A stretch of DNA of 64,000 nucleotides from Hyposmocoma kahamanoa (GCF_003589595.1 NW_020654289.1:7866776-7930775), one strand, 5' to 3'. Positions 31,309-41,750 are shown, numbered from the stretch's first letter. Notes: a model not told the origin generated them from the letters alone. Numbers and translations: made by a program.

Positions 31309-32544
31309 GGCTTCAAAAAAGTCAGCGACATGCCTAGCGCTTATATTTAAGAATCTTCACAACCCCAAATGGCTTTGGTTCATTCCGCATAAAAGTGTTC
31401 AATCAATCACTTTGGTAAAAATATAAAGTCAAATTGAGGATATCGTCTGGGCACTAGCAATTGGTACTATCTCAATTTTCACAACTTTACAGGTGAAGAA
31501 AAAAATTGTTTGCGTCATTTATATAGCAACTGATTTATTAAATAAAAATACATAATTTTTAAATATTTTTATTACACATACACTATGTATTTCTATTATA
31601 AAGTTGCCAAAATTGATATAGTACCGGTTGCCAGTACACAGTCGATATACACTGATTACTATTTGGTGTAAGAACATGTTTCCTAAAAATTTTCACGACA
31701 GAAAACACACAAACTTACTTCGAAATTTTACAGGAAAACCGCTGTAGTCAATAGGTATTTTACATATACCAATGATTTTTTTAATAGCAACTTGAAACTA
31801 GCCGAAAATTTACTAAGCCGGTCCACAAAATTTATTACAGAAGTAAAGTTTAAAGAAAGGCTGTAACAATATAAAGGTAAATGTAAAAAAACAGGTATAA
31901 CAGTATAAAACACTCCCTACACTCTATTATTAAGGCACGTACCCATAAATGGGCCGAGGAACTGAATTACAGAAATAGATACATGAAGGCTGTAGACTTA
32001 TAAATTGTTACACATGATTAGCTTATTAACAGCTCCGACTGTTGTGGCGATCGAGCTGGGAGTAACCGTGGTACGAAAACAAAATGCGAAAGTGAAGGAA
32101 GATGGAACAATTCAAATTTAAAATTTGAATATATGTAAAACAAAAAAAATGATAGGACAAGCGGAGAGAGGCGATACAAAGAGGTGAGATGACGGTATAA
32201 GGAGGTCACACCGTCACAAACTTAACTAAATGGAACAAGTATACTATACGATATACATTTCGCTTTAATTTAGTTTGCAAAAAAAATGAAGCCAGTGCCT
32301 ATGCCGCTCGACACACGGCAAAATGAACCGCATTCGTACGGGAACAATTTTAATTCGAGCAGAGGTAATAATCCTATACAATATAGCAGTTATTATTAGT
32401 ATTGATATAAAGTTCGAATAAACACAAAGAAACAACGTAGCCACTTTACCAACTGAGGTACGCATGGAGCCAGCGGATCTTACGAATCTCGCTGTGTTTG
32501 TTGCGCACGTTTGTATTGGGTTTAGACGCAGCAGTTTTAAACAC
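31309..32544. other. no gene recognised
   Basis: AT-rich low-repeat sequence. Short frames here lack coding character. Confidence 0.45.
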
Positions 32545-32832
32545 CTTCATCATCATCAAGACATTTGTATGCCCCATAGCTGGGGTACCACATAGTCCAC
32601 CACGCTAGCCGATTGCGGGTTATGGGGCTTCTCACGTTTTCTGAAGGTTGTGAACCTTTTTCGCCGTGCAGGTTTCATTACAATGTTTTCCCTCACGGAA
32701 AAGTAAATTTTATTAAATTTTGTATGTAAGTTTAGAGAAGACAGACTGATTAGCCAGGATTCAAACCCACGGCCTTTGCTTGACCTACCGCCTGGTCAAA
32801 CCCAGTCGAACCATTAGACTGCCACGGCTTGC
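32545..32832 (-). repeat. SINE-G, best copy
   Basis: Minus strand: head AGCCGTGGCAGTCTAATGGT, B box GGGTTTGAATCC, then TTTTCCGTGAGGGAAAACAT, GTAATGAAACCTGCACGG, GGGGTACCACA-type 3' part and a (GATGAT) tail. Confidence 0.75.
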
Positions 32833-33001
32833 GGTTTTAAGAATAAATATAAATTTACAATTGTAAGGCTGTCTTCAATAAAATTGTACTTATTACGTAC
32901 TTAACGTGAGCGAATCATATAAGTAAGTGATAAATGTTCATGCGTCTGAAACCGTGGGTCCAGTTAGTAATATTTATTTTAATAGTGGGCACAGTTAGCA
33001 A

Positions 33002-33455
33002 TTAACCGACTTCAAAAAAGGAGGAGGTTCTCAATTAAACTGTATGTTTTTTTGTATGTATGTTACGCGATAACTTCGGTATTTCTGAACCGACTTGCGT
33101 GATTCTCCTCCATAGTGGTCCCATTTAATTTTGAAGAAAATCATCCACCTCTAAGGATGGCTGTTCACGCATGAAGATTCATTTTTATAAATAGCGCCTA
33201 AATTTTATTATAAGGAGCAATTATTTTAAAGGTTGATTTTGCTATTCTCCAATTCAAGGCGTTTTTCTCTCTCAATATACTTTGAGTAGTGAGAACCGAT
33301 TTTTATTATCTCCTGTGTCAAGTCCCGTATAGTGGCGAACTAGGGGATGAATCCGGGTTTGCGCACTTTCCGGTACTCGATTTCAATAGAACTTGGCAAA
33401 TAGATGTAATTCCACGTACTTTCGAGGTCGGTTTTTTTAGTACTCTGTACTGAGA
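33002..33455 (+). repeat. Repeat-C, long subfamily, full length
   Basis: TTAACCGACTTCAAAAAAGG at the left, inner block with TTTATAAATAGCGCC and CTCTCTCAATATACTTTGAG, then GAACTTGGCAAATAGATGTA, TTTCGAGGTCGG and AGTACTCTGTACTGAGA at the right. The two ends are only weakly complementary (AACCGACTTC against GAGGTCGGTT). Confidence 0.9.
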
Positions 33456-33958
33456 TTATTTACCATACAGCGGTCGAATTTCTAAACGACAAATCCCTAA
33501 CTACATTGTCAGATTTTTGACATTTAGTTCTATTTCTAAAATTATTATAATTAAAATTAACCAATATAACCATCATGGCGTCTAAATTACTGACTGACTT
33601 ATTAAATCCATGTGTGCACGGCCATGTGACATTATTAAAGAAAACATTTACATATTATATCTGGTTTAGTCTATTGAACTGCATGCGAGTAAATGTATAA
33701 TAACACTTTCAATACGTTTGACACAGTGAAACTATACTTATTTTGTACATGTCAACTTCCAAATAACCTGTATTTTCATAAATAAATGAATTATGATTAT
33801 AATTTTATATATTTATCTAGGACAACCAAGTCATACACTTAATACATACAATTTTTAATCATACAATTCAAATGGAGTAGTGCTAAAGTGTTGACTCAAT
33901 GAAAGGTTGCCACAACAAGCAACAATCAAACGCAACTAATATTTTATATACATAATAA
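33456..33958. other. no gene recognised
   Basis: AT-rich unique sequence. Confidence 0.45.
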
Positions 33959-34417
33959 AGGGTTTTTCAACAAGAACTTTGTTTTGTAAATCAAAATAAA
34001 ACAATAAATTTAGATGACAATAATTCAAATTTTCGCAGCCACTGAAACAAAGAAATTTAAGGCAAACCAAATTTCCCGATCGCCTAATTTCACGAAATTC
34101 AGCCGTTAAGTGGCCAGCTCGATCATATGAGTTAACACCGCTGGATTATTTTTTATGGGGTTATGTTAGAGACAGAGTCTATACGGAGCCAATCGAATCG
34201 ATTGCAGCCTTAAAACACAAAATTCGTGAAGTGATTTACGAAATAGATCCACCATTTTGTCAAAAAGTGATTTAAAACTTTGATGAAAGAATCGATCGTG
34301 GTGGACTCATAATTGCCAAACCTTACTTTTTTTAATACAATACAAATTTTAATCATTGTCATCTAAATTTATAGTTTTATTTTGATTTACAAAACAAAGT
34401 TTTTGTTGAAAAACCCT
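33959..34417 (+). mobile_element. 459-bp deleted mariner/Tc1-like element
   Basis: Terminal inverted repeats of about 65 bp with few mismatches, starting AGGGTTTTTCAACAA; both arms include TTTGTTTTGTAAATCAAAAT and AATTTAGATGACAAT. Between them, 34111-34272 encodes WPARSYELTPLDYFLWGY, VRDRVYTEPIESIAALKHKI and REVIYEIDPPFCQKVI, then a stop. This is the C-terminal end of a mariner-type transposase, including the TPLDYFLWG block that carries the third catalytic Asp. The N-terminus and the first two catalytic Asp are deleted, so it cannot make transposase. The flanking TA was not resolved. Confidence 0.85.
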
Positions 34418-35020
34418 ACATATATATAGTTACTTTTAATGACATTACATAAAATACAAATTTAAACTGGCAAATTGAAGGGCAGCGGCAAATTTCACCT
34501 GACGGAAAACGGTTACCTCCGCCTTCTACCCTTAATACCGCAACACGTTGCCAGCCGTACAATATAAGATCTTAAATATGATCACTTAGGACTCTAATTG
34601 CGCTAGCAATTGAAAACACACAAACAATAAGTAGGTCAGTGGTAACCGCCTAAACGAATGCTTTACATGGTACCTTACCACAAGTAAAAAGGAAAGTTAT
34701 ATATGAATTTAATACACCGAAAGTACGTGCCTCCCTATCGGAAAAACACCTTGGGGCGTAAAATCCCACTAAGCATGTATAAATTATAAAAGGTTGGGTT
34801 AATGTATATTCATGAACGGATTGCAACTGTCCACATGCCTTCGAGTGCCGACATTTAAGTATTATTTTATTGTAATTACATTTATAATTAGCTAATTTAC
34901 TTTACAATAGGATTTGCAAAGTAATAAATTTTGTATTCGGGATGTAATGTTTACAAAGTTGTAAGGTTAATGTACTCGAAGTAGGAATTTTAACCCCTGA
35001 TGAAAAAAGAGAGGAGTTTT
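34418..35020. other. no gene recognised
   Basis: AT-rich unique sequence. Confidence 0.45.
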
Positions 35021-35135
35021 TTTTACGCACACACTCATAGGGAGCTATGAGTGTGTGCGGGGGCACTAGGGAAACCCTGTGTCACGGGTGCCAAGGAAAC
35101 ACACTTAGACAACCACAAATTACATCCAAACTGGT
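35021..35135 (-). repeat. SINE-A 3' half with inverted end
   Basis: CGCACACACTCATAG / GGAG / CTATGAGTGTGTGCG makes a perfect hairpin at about 35024-35058, followed by CACTAGGGAAACCCTGTGTC and ACCACAAATTACATCCAAAC. The tRNA head is replaced by SINE-E sequence. Confidence 0.7.
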
Positions 35136-35207
35136 ACGTTGAAGATGCTGGTTCGAATCCAACCGGATCGAATGAATTTTTCTGTGTGTTCGATCTTTGT
35201 TTTCTTT
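35136..35207 (+). repeat. SINE-E, left part
   Basis: GATGCTGGTTCGAATCCAAC (B box), CGGATCGAATGAATTTTTCT and GTGTGTTCGATCTTTG. Interrupted here by Repeat-B and continued at 35531. Confidence 0.75.
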
Positions 35208-35530
35208 TCTTTTTATAATAATATTAAATGACGGGTTGAACCAGTCTTAGTCCCGGAACCAGTGTGGTAAGCTACACGCCTATTCATAACAGTTGCAGTG
35301 CCACTCAGAACTTTAAATCGCAAAGATCTGTGGAGCACTGCCACCGCCCTTCACCCTGAGACATAAGTCGACAAGTTCCATGTGCCTGTAATTTCACCAG
35401 CACCCTTACTCTTCACAACCGCAACACTGCCGCCAAACAGTAATGCAGACATTACTGCTTGGCTGCAGAAATAGGTAAGGTGGCAGTACTACCCTGCATG
35501 AACTCGTTCACAAGGAAGTCTACTGCTACT
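35208..35530 (-). repeat. Repeat-B inserted in SINE-E
   Basis: Poly-T, AAATGACGGGTTGAACCAG, GGTAAGCTACACGCCTATTC, CAAGTTCCATGTGCCTGTAA, and the 5' end with GAACTCGTTCACAAGG. The AGTAATG-CATTACTG segment is duplicated in this copy. Confidence 0.85.
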
Positions 35531-35817
35531 AAAAATATGTATTAATAATTATAACAATCTAATGGAGTAATTGCACAAAAAATTAATTTAATATCATGAT
35601 AGTAAAACATCGTGATAGTCAACAAACTTCATATGACAATTATTAAAGCGACATCCCTAGTCAGCCTCTGGTAGCTGTAAAGATACCTGACTGAGTGAAG
35701 AACAACTTTCATAGATTTCTCACAGATGGCGCTACGGCAAAAAAGTCGTTAAAAAAAAACAAAAACAAAGATCTGCAACAAGCATATAGAACAATTCGTT
35801 GATTCTGCTGGTTGGGT
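35531..35817 (+). repeat. SINE-E, right part joined to a second SINE-E head
   Basis: Resumes with TATTAATAATTATAACAATC and ATGGAGTAATTGCACAAAA, then GGTAGCTGTAAAGATACC, GATGGCGCTACGGCAAAAAA and AAAGATCTGCAACAAGCATA; stops at TTCTGCTGGTTGGGT. Confidence 0.75.
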
Positions 35818-35893
35818 GAACTGCTATGGATAGGCGTGTCGCTTACCACAAGGCGCACGACGTGACTTTCCCTTCACTTGGTATCATAAAAAA
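35818..35893 (+). repeat. Repeat-B fragment (3' end)
   Basis: AACTGCTATGGATAGGCGTG, TCGCTTACCACAAGGCGCAC, then ATCATAAAAAAA. Confidence 0.8.
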
Positions 35894-36488
35894 ATATATT
35901 TTTTTATAAGAAAATACTATAATATGTATAGTTTTGTTAGTCTAGTTTAGTCTTCCGATTATTATTTTAGTGCAAGTTAGGAAATAAAACAATATGCCTA
36001 TTCAATTTTGTCCGGGCACATTCAATTTGTTAACTTATGCAACATGTCTTTGCACAAATAAATAAATTATGAATCAACATTACCTCAGTCTTGTTCTTGG
36101 CACTTTTTGTGGAGAAACAATAAACTATGTTTTGCTTCACATGACTATACCGACGGTCAGGTGATGTTTTTTGCCCTGCTCAGGGACTTCTAGACAGAGC
36201 TGTGCTCTCTGCGGATTAATTACCCTTTTTGTGTGTGCTGTAAGGGCCTTTGTCTAAGTAAAGCTTTCCAGAAGATTAAAAAAAAATTGTTAATATATCT
36301 AAGTATTCCTACAACCCACTGCTACTAGAATAGAATAGAATTAATTCATTGCCTGACTGTGGTAATATGGTTTTATGAACATAATTACAGTCCTCACAAT
36401 TTCCCTGCTACGGGCATAAATGTTATGAAATTGAAATAAACTTATAGATAAATCTTATTAACTCATTATTACATTAATTCAATTTCAT
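35894..36488. other. no gene recognised
   Basis: Mixed; a moderately GC-rich patch at 36085-36260 is not recognised. The AT-rich part before 36488 is probably the 3' untranslated tail of the LINE remnant that follows. Confidence 0.35.
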
Positions 36489-36650
36489 TCATTTACATAG
36501 CTTGTAGTCAAAAAATCCTTTCAAATGTTTTAACATTTTTTAATTAGACATCTTCAAAGTTTTGTCAAAAGTCGTACTATCTAACATTTTTATGTCATTT
36601 GGTAAGTAATTATACACACAAATGGCTGACTACAATAGTAAAGTGCTATT
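36489..36650 (-). pseudogene. jockey/CR1-like LINE ORF2 C-terminus
   Basis: Minus strand: YNYLPNDIKMLDSTTFDKTL, KMSN, a stop, then KMLKHLKGFFDYKLCK and TGA (36491-36489). The pattern LP-NDI---(T/S)--F-K-LK followed by a short aromatic-ending tail is the usual extreme C-terminus of these reverse transcriptases. One nonsense codon. Confidence 0.55.
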
Positions 36651-36890
36651 CGCACAATGTACATTGAAATGTACCAAGTCCTTCAGGTTTGAGTAAAGTT
36701 GCTGTAAAGCTGTTGTTAGAGGCGAGTGCTTGTGTGGAAGCCTGAGCAAGCGAAGGAAGCAAAGATTGAACCACGAGAAGCGAGTGGTTCAAAAATAAAT
36801 TCCTTGAGGGCTCCAACGCACAAGACGCAAAACAACCGCCGAGCCGAGCGAAACACACAACTTTTCACCTCACTATAGCGCGGAAAATGG
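36651..36890. repeat. GC-rich GCGAAGCGAG-type repeat sequence
   Basis: Contains imperfect repeats of a purine-rich word: CTGAGCAAGCGAAGGAAGC, ACGAGAAGCGAGTGGTTC, GCCGAGCCGAGCGAAAC, then TTTTCACCTCACTATAGCGC. Looks like part of a dispersed element, but there is no second copy in this window. Confidence 0.35.
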
Positions 36891-37370
36891 TAAGCGAAAG
36901 AAACAGTTGAACTTATAAAGTCAACATCAGTTTTTTTAATTAAAATAAAAAATTATCTTCGGATGCGTTTTGAATTTATACCTCATAAATTTTTATTCTT
37001 GCTTCTACTTTTATTTTGTCTGATTATTTGTGGAAATTATTTTAGTTCTTCGACGAATTAAAATAATTTATTAAACACAAATAGTTATAATTGTCAATTT
37101 AATATCAACAATAATAAGAATAATATATACCAATGGATTTACATTACTATAGTAATGTACGACAAATCGCGTAGTTGAACGTGTTATTATCTTTTTTTTT
37201 ATTGAAAGAAAAAGTTACCACACCAGTGCACCATAGTTCATCATCAAGTTCGAATTTCAAAAACCTTTTCCACACTAGCGTGCAAAAAACGGTTTTGCGC
37301 GCAGATTTCTAATGAGAAATACAGCCTTTACGAGCTTGTGAGTGAAAACGTATTTTGCTACTTACCCTTA
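36891..37370. other. no gene recognised
   Basis: AT-rich unique sequence. Confidence 0.45.
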
Positions 37371-37570
37371 CCCTGTGTGCACACGACACGAATTTCATCG
37401 CGCGGCCGCCGCGCGGCGACCGTTACCACGCCTTCATATACATTAATGACGAATCTGAATTCTATTTACTAGGCAACAACATTTAAATTCCTCTGAAGAA
37501 ATCTACCGCGCGGCGGCCGGGTGGCGGCCAGGAGGCGGCCGCACGATGAAATTTATGTCGTATGCACGGG
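37371..37570. mobile_element. 200-bp MITE with GC-rich inverted ends
   Basis: Left TGCACACGACACGAATTTCA, TCGCGCGGCCGCC; right end inverted TGCATACGACATAAATTTCA, TCGTGCGGCCGCC; about 33 bp of inverted repeat with five mismatches. Inner ends are CGGCGG-rich. A partial second copy lies at 43823-43890. No coding region. Confidence 0.75.
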
Positions 37571-37639
37571 CGCTTATAGTCATATAGACTGTACGAGTAT
37601 TATTACGCTAAATTTTTTTTTTAAATAAAATAAACTAGA

Positions 37640-37825
37640 CAACCACAGTGAATTCCCTGTATTATGAATACTGGAGCAACGGAATTCATTCTGGGACACT
37701 TCTTAGAATACCCATACTAGAACTAATTTAGAGAGTTCATTTTCCAAATTGGTCCTACCGGAAATCAAACCCGGGACCTGCATCCAGCGCCTATAATGTA
37801 AACCACTAGGCCACCGAAGAGGGCG
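37640..37825 (-). repeat. SINE-F, near full-length copy
   Basis: Reverse strand: ACAACCACAGTGAATTCCCT, GGAGCAACGGAATTCATTCT, CCAAATTGGTCCTACCGGAA, ATCAAACCCGGGACCTGCAT (B box), GTAAACCACTAGGCCACCGA (A box). Confidence 0.85.
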
Positions 37826-37887
37826 ATCGTATAGAAGTTGACATCAAAATAAGTATAGTTTAAACATTAAGACATACTGAAGGTATA

Positions 37888-38154
37888 TCGAGGTCTTAGG
37901 CTTTCTCGATTGCTACACATTGGAAATGAATACATATAACGACTACATTTTTTTACACGACTTTCGTGATATATCCATACTGATAGTTGACTGTCTCCAG
38001 CAAAAGTGGACCTGTCGTCCAATTTGAACTTTGGTAGATACGAAATGAAACTATTTAAATCGGAGAATTTAATCTGGATTTAAATAGCGTATATTTGTTT
38101 TTTCAAACAAACCAACGTTTCGGGCCCTTTACAGGTCTCATGGTCACGGTTAAC
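37888..38154 (+). repeat. Repeat-D copy, left half
   Basis: Outer end GAGGTCTTAGGCTTTCTCGA at 37890, then CGAAATGAAACTATTTAAAT, GTATATTTGTTTTTTCAAAC and TTTCGGGCCCTTTACAGGTC at 38040-38140. It breaks off at CACGGTTAAC where a LINE fragment begins. Confidence 0.65.
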
Positions 38155-38640
38155 GGTTGGGTAGATACATTGAATCCATGGCAAAATTGGGATGGCTCTA
38201 CTACATACCAGCTGGCTACTTTGGATTCAGTTGACAACCGTGCTAAAAGGCTTATAGGTGACTCGGACTTAGTGGAGGCGAAGCTGCAGAGCCTTGAAAG
38301 TTGCCTGCTTATCGGTATTTTACAGAATATATCACGGAGAGTGTGCGACGGAATTACACGATTTAATTACGCCTTCGCCTTTCCATCACCGGGGGACTAG
38401 GCGTAAGTTTGGGTTCCACCCCGATGTTGTGGATATTCCAAAGATTCGCACGAAGCGTTATGCTTCCACATTTATATGGCGAATGGCTATGGAGTGAAAT
38501 TCCGTGCCTGCAGACTTGTTCCCGGAACGTTATAACTTGAGCCGTTTCAAGGCGAGAGTGAATAGGCATTATTTAGGTGTGTATAGTCCATCGTCGACCT
38601 CATCGTCACTTTCCATCAGGTGAGATGGAGGTCAAATGCG
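38155..38640 (+). pseudogene. LINE ORF2 C-terminus, best-preserved copy
   Basis: Frame 1 gives VDNRAKRLIGDSDLVEAKLQ; a small deletion near 38296 shifts to frame 2, which gives KVACLSVFYRIYHGECATEL, FHPDVVDIPKIRTKRYAS and TFIWRMAME. A TGA then stands where the family has Trp (E-W-N-S), after which the same frame continues NSVPADLFPERYNLSRFKAR to a natural TGA at 38621-38623. So it carries one frameshift and one nonsense codon, a fairly young or mildly decayed copy. The family is a jockey-type element common in moths; the same family is seen at 21393-21625. Confidence 0.75.
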
Positions 38641-38656
38641 CACATTTTATATTATT

Positions 38657-38862
38657 TATTTGTGAACCGATTTCGATGATTCTTTTTTTGGCGGAAAGAG
38701 GGTACCTCAATATTGTTTCCATTTAAATCTGAGGAAATATTCCACGTCTAAGGGTGGCAAACTAGGGGATGAATCGAGTTTCACGTACTTTCCGGTAACC
38801 GATTTCAATAAAACGTGGCAAACTGATGTAATTCCACTAACTTTTGAGGTCGGTTTTTTTTC
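38657..38862 (+). repeat. Repeat-C copy, 5' truncated
   Basis: GTGAACCGATTTCGATGATT, GAGGGTACCTCAATATTG, AACTAGGGGATGAATC, CTTTCCGGTAACCGATTTCA, TTTTGAGGTCGG. Confidence 0.85.
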
Positions 38863-38867
38863 GTAAT

Positions 38868-38955
38868 TTCGAATCTAAATCGCGTACATTTGTTTTCTTT
38901 TTTCTAACAAACCAACGATTTGGGATCCTTGCAGGTCGCGGGACCTGTAAAGGTA
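38868..38955 (+). repeat. Repeat-D fragment
   Basis: GAATCTAAATCGCGTACATT, AACAAACCAACGATTTGGG and GCGGGACCTGTAAAGG. Confidence 0.65.
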
Positions 38956-39475
38956 AATTTATTACGTATTGTAAAAAGTCATGAAAGAAAAGTTATTATT
39001 TTTGATGTTAATAATATAATCCTGCGAGATTCTTAGTACTTTACTGACTTTTTTTTTTTCAATAATGTAAAAAAAAGTCAATCTATATTCATCAAATAAC
39101 ATGATATGAGATTTTAATATAAGGAATTCATTATTTTTTCCAAGGGCCACGATTGTAACAATATATAGAATACGTGTTTTTGTCTTGTAAAATTATCATA
39201 ACGTTACGCTTTTGCGATATCACGTAAGCAATATTGTGAATTTTGTAACCCGTGTAATTTGGAAACATACTGAGATATATGTAGCATAACAACAAACCGA
39301 CAAACCACGGCTCTTGATATTAGTTTCAAAATCTTGCCTACTGAGTGATATTGAGTTAGATTAGTTATAATCCAAAAGAGGGTTAAACTTTCTAAACATT
39401 CCCGGGACTGTCTTAGCTGTAGTAAAGAAATAAGTACGTATATATTGATCTAGGTGTTCAGGGTAAAGCCTTCGA
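38956..39475. other. no gene recognised
   Basis: AT-rich unique sequence. Confidence 0.45.
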
Positions 39476-39543
39476 AGTTAATTTCCTTGCTCTGGTACTC
39501 ACACTACAGAGAATTCCCTAGTTTGAGACCAGGAAATTGGTGT
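39476..39543 (+). repeat. SINE-F 3' fragment
   Basis: TTCCTTGCTCTGGTACTCAC, AGAGAATTCCCTAGTTTGAG and ACCAGGAAATTGG, matching 63430-63490. Confidence 0.75.
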
Positions 39544-39554
39544 AATTCATCATC

Positions 39555-39612
39555 ATGAAACTATTTTTTCTTATCTAAATTGCGTATCACGGTTGACTGA
39601 GTTGGTAAAGTC
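39555..39612 (+). repeat. Repeat-D fragment
   Basis: ATGAAACTATTTTTTCTTAT, AAATTGCGTATCACGGTTGA, CTGAGTTGG, with the core deleted. Confidence 0.55.
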
Positions 39613-39674
39613 ATCTATCACTTATGTCTAATAGTTACACATTCATCTTATACTGAACTACAGTTTAGTTTTAG

Positions 39675-39912
39675 TTACGTTAGACCTCCTTGTGAAAGAA
39701 TACGTCCAGCAAAGTACTGCCACCTTACCTATTTCTGCCGCCAAGTAGTAATACTCACATTACTGTATTCCGGTTATGAAGGGTAAAGGTGCTGGTGAAG
39801 TTACAGACACATGAGACTTGTCAACTTATGTCTCAGGGTGGCACAGTGGCAGTGCCCTCTTATTTTTGCGATTTAAAACACTGAGTCGCACTGCAACTGT
39901 TATGGACACCGT
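39675..39912 (+). repeat. Repeat-B copy, 3' truncated
   Basis: GACCTCCTTGTGAAAGAATA to GCAACTGTTATGGACACCGT. Confidence 0.85.
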
Positions 39913-39933
39913 CCTTTCCTGTTTACTTAAGTT

Positions 39934-40265
39934 TTGATAATAGTGACCCTCCCTGCCAACTCTTAGGGTTTACGAGAAGTGGACTGTAACCTATGTAAGC
40001 ACAGGAACCTTCACAGTCAGGTTCTGACCCCAAACCAGTCTGGTTGCACAGACTTCATCCGGTTCTCAAAAGGCTTAGTGCCTTGGGTGAACTGCCCCGA
40101 CACACGTACAGCACCCTCTGTTAAAGACCAGCTGCATATATTTCTACATTAGTATTGATTATAGTGACCCTCCCTACCGACCCTTAATACGAGAAGGGCA
40201 CTGTATCCTGTGCGCACACAGGAACCTTCTGACCTCAAGTTCTGACCCCAGATCAGCCAGTGTAC
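39934..40265. repeat. diverged direct repeat, 221 bp apart
   Basis: TAGTGACCCTCCCTGCCAAC at 39941 and TAGTGACCCTCCCTACCGAC at 40162 each begin about 110 bp of similar sequence (ACGAGAAG, CTGTA-CCT, CACAGGAACCTTC, TTCTGACCCCA, CCAG). Lies just downstream, on the minus strand, of the frame at 40300-40683 and may be part of the same element. Confidence 0.65.
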
Positions 40266-40299
40266 AGGGTTGTCACAAATCGTTGTTACTGATCATCAG

Positions 40300-40683
40300 T
40301 CATCCTATTGGGTTTGCCCACGCTGCATTTTCCAGCAAGCGATTGCAACAAGAAAATTCTTTAGCATTGTATATAAAGCATGCTGAAATGGCTTGATATA
40401 AATTTAGAATTTTTAAATAGGAGAGCTTCAATTCATCGACAATCGCACGCGTGGCCAGTGTCACGAACTCAGATTCAAGAATAAGCGTACGATATTTTAA
40501 ATCCACACGTTGATAATTATTTACAAAGCTAATGTGAATGTGATTAGTACGGTAGCTGTATAAAAAGCCTACGCGCAAATTAATAAAGCAATACATTGAC
40601 TTACAATTATATGGACGTCGGGTCCGCGCTAAAAAGTGTCCGAACTTATAGGGCGTTAAAATCGTATACAGAGCGTCATTCAC
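40300..40683 (-). CDS. uninterrupted 127-codon frame, unknown
   Basis: Minus-strand frame from about 40683 to TAG at 40302-40300. It begins at GTG; the first ATG is near residue 30 (CKSMYCFINL). The translation has stretches such as VGFLYSYRTNHIHISFVNN and LESEFVTLATRAIVDELKLS. No domain was recognised, and the high Tyr/Asn/Leu content follows the AT-rich base composition. The direct repeats immediately downstream suggest a transposable element rather than a host gene. It may also be a chance frame. Confidence 0.25.
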   Translation of the reverse strand: MNDALYTILTPYKFGHFLARTRRPYNCKSMYCFINLRVGFLYSYRTNHIHISFVNNYQRVDLKYRTLILESEFVTLATRAIVDELKLSYLKILNLYQAISACFIYNAKEFSCCNRLLENAAWANPIG

Positions 40684-40689
40684 GCTCTA

Positions 40690-41334
40690 GTCTTCGTTTG
40701 TTCGACTGACAGCGAAGCAAGCAAAATTAGACAGTACTGCGATGACATTACAATTTAAATTCAACGTTTTAGTTTTTTCATATTCCTTGACATGTCACTG
40801 CGTTTAAATAGGTTGACTTGGGACATTTTTTTCGTGGTTTTTGTATTAGACCCATCGTCCATTTATTTGTAAGTCAATGAAGCAATATGATCATATTGTT
40901 CCATTGAGGTATCAGTGCTTCAATAGCACAAAATTTTAACGGAATTACTCGGCTCGGAATTACACAAATACTTGGAATTTGAAATTAACATAAAAATACA
41001 ATTCTACAAATTCTGACGAACCTCTTTGAATTTCAACCTACGACTTATGATAAATTAAGGTCAAAGTTCATAGAAATAAGAAAAATATATGCGCGCGCGA
41101 ATGTACAGTATTGTGAAAAACTAATAAAAAAAAGACAAAATTATATACGGTACATTGATCCCTATGTACGTAACTAAAACTAAACTAGGTATAGTATATT
41201 TGTATGTATGTAAGTGTATGTATTATATTATTAAGTAAGGTATTAGGTTAGTTTGTTATATATATAATTATGAATTAGTTTCATTTATTTTAATATAACC
41301 GTAATATTCTGTTTATTTACCGCGTTCGTGAATT
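40690..41334. other. no gene recognised
   Basis: AT-rich unique sequence with TATATATA runs near 41255. Confidence 0.45.
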
Positions 41335-41445
41335 TCGTTTTTCTCAGAGGTTGACTGGTAGAGAATGCTTTTAGCATTAAGTCCGCCTTTTGTACCCTTT
41401 GTATTGTGGTCAATAAAGTTTAATAAATAAATAAATAAATAAAAC
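41335..41445 (+). mobile_element. LINE 3' untranslated tail
   Basis: GAGGTTGACTGGTAGAGAAT, GCATTAAGTCCGCCTTTTGT, CAATAAAGTTTAATAAATAA and an (AAAT)n tail. This tail is well known from lepidopteran CR1/jockey-type LINEs. Coding part is absent (5' truncation). Confidence 0.6.
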
Positions 41446-41579
41446 ACTTGTATTATAGAAATCGGAAACAAGACGGCACCACAAACACCCATGCCCGAGA
41501 CAATATAGAGAAGTGAGTTTTCTATAGACAACATGAAAAAAATGCTTTTGGAAGGGACGCACCACATTTATGTATGATG

Positions 41580-41750
41580 ATGCGATGGTATGCGGAATTT
41601 GAGCGTGAACGGGTTTCTCTAAATGATGTGATTCGTAAAAGCCATCCTTCCACTGTGAAACAGCTTATTGAAGAATACTGACGTATTATTACCTACAAAA
41701 CAATACGAGAACATGTGACTCACAACAATTTATGACACATTATAGAACAA
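41580..41750 (+). pseudogene. mariner transposase N-terminal remnant
   Basis: Translates MRWYAEFERERVSLNDVIRK, SHPSTVKQLIEEY, stop, RIITYKTIREHVTHNN, stop. This is the DNA-binding helix-turn-helix part of a mariner-like transposase (W-x-E-F-x-R-G-R-x-S-L-x-D, then RVTY-x-x-I). It carries two stops and a short deletion before STVKQLI. No catalytic region nearby. Confidence 0.65.
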
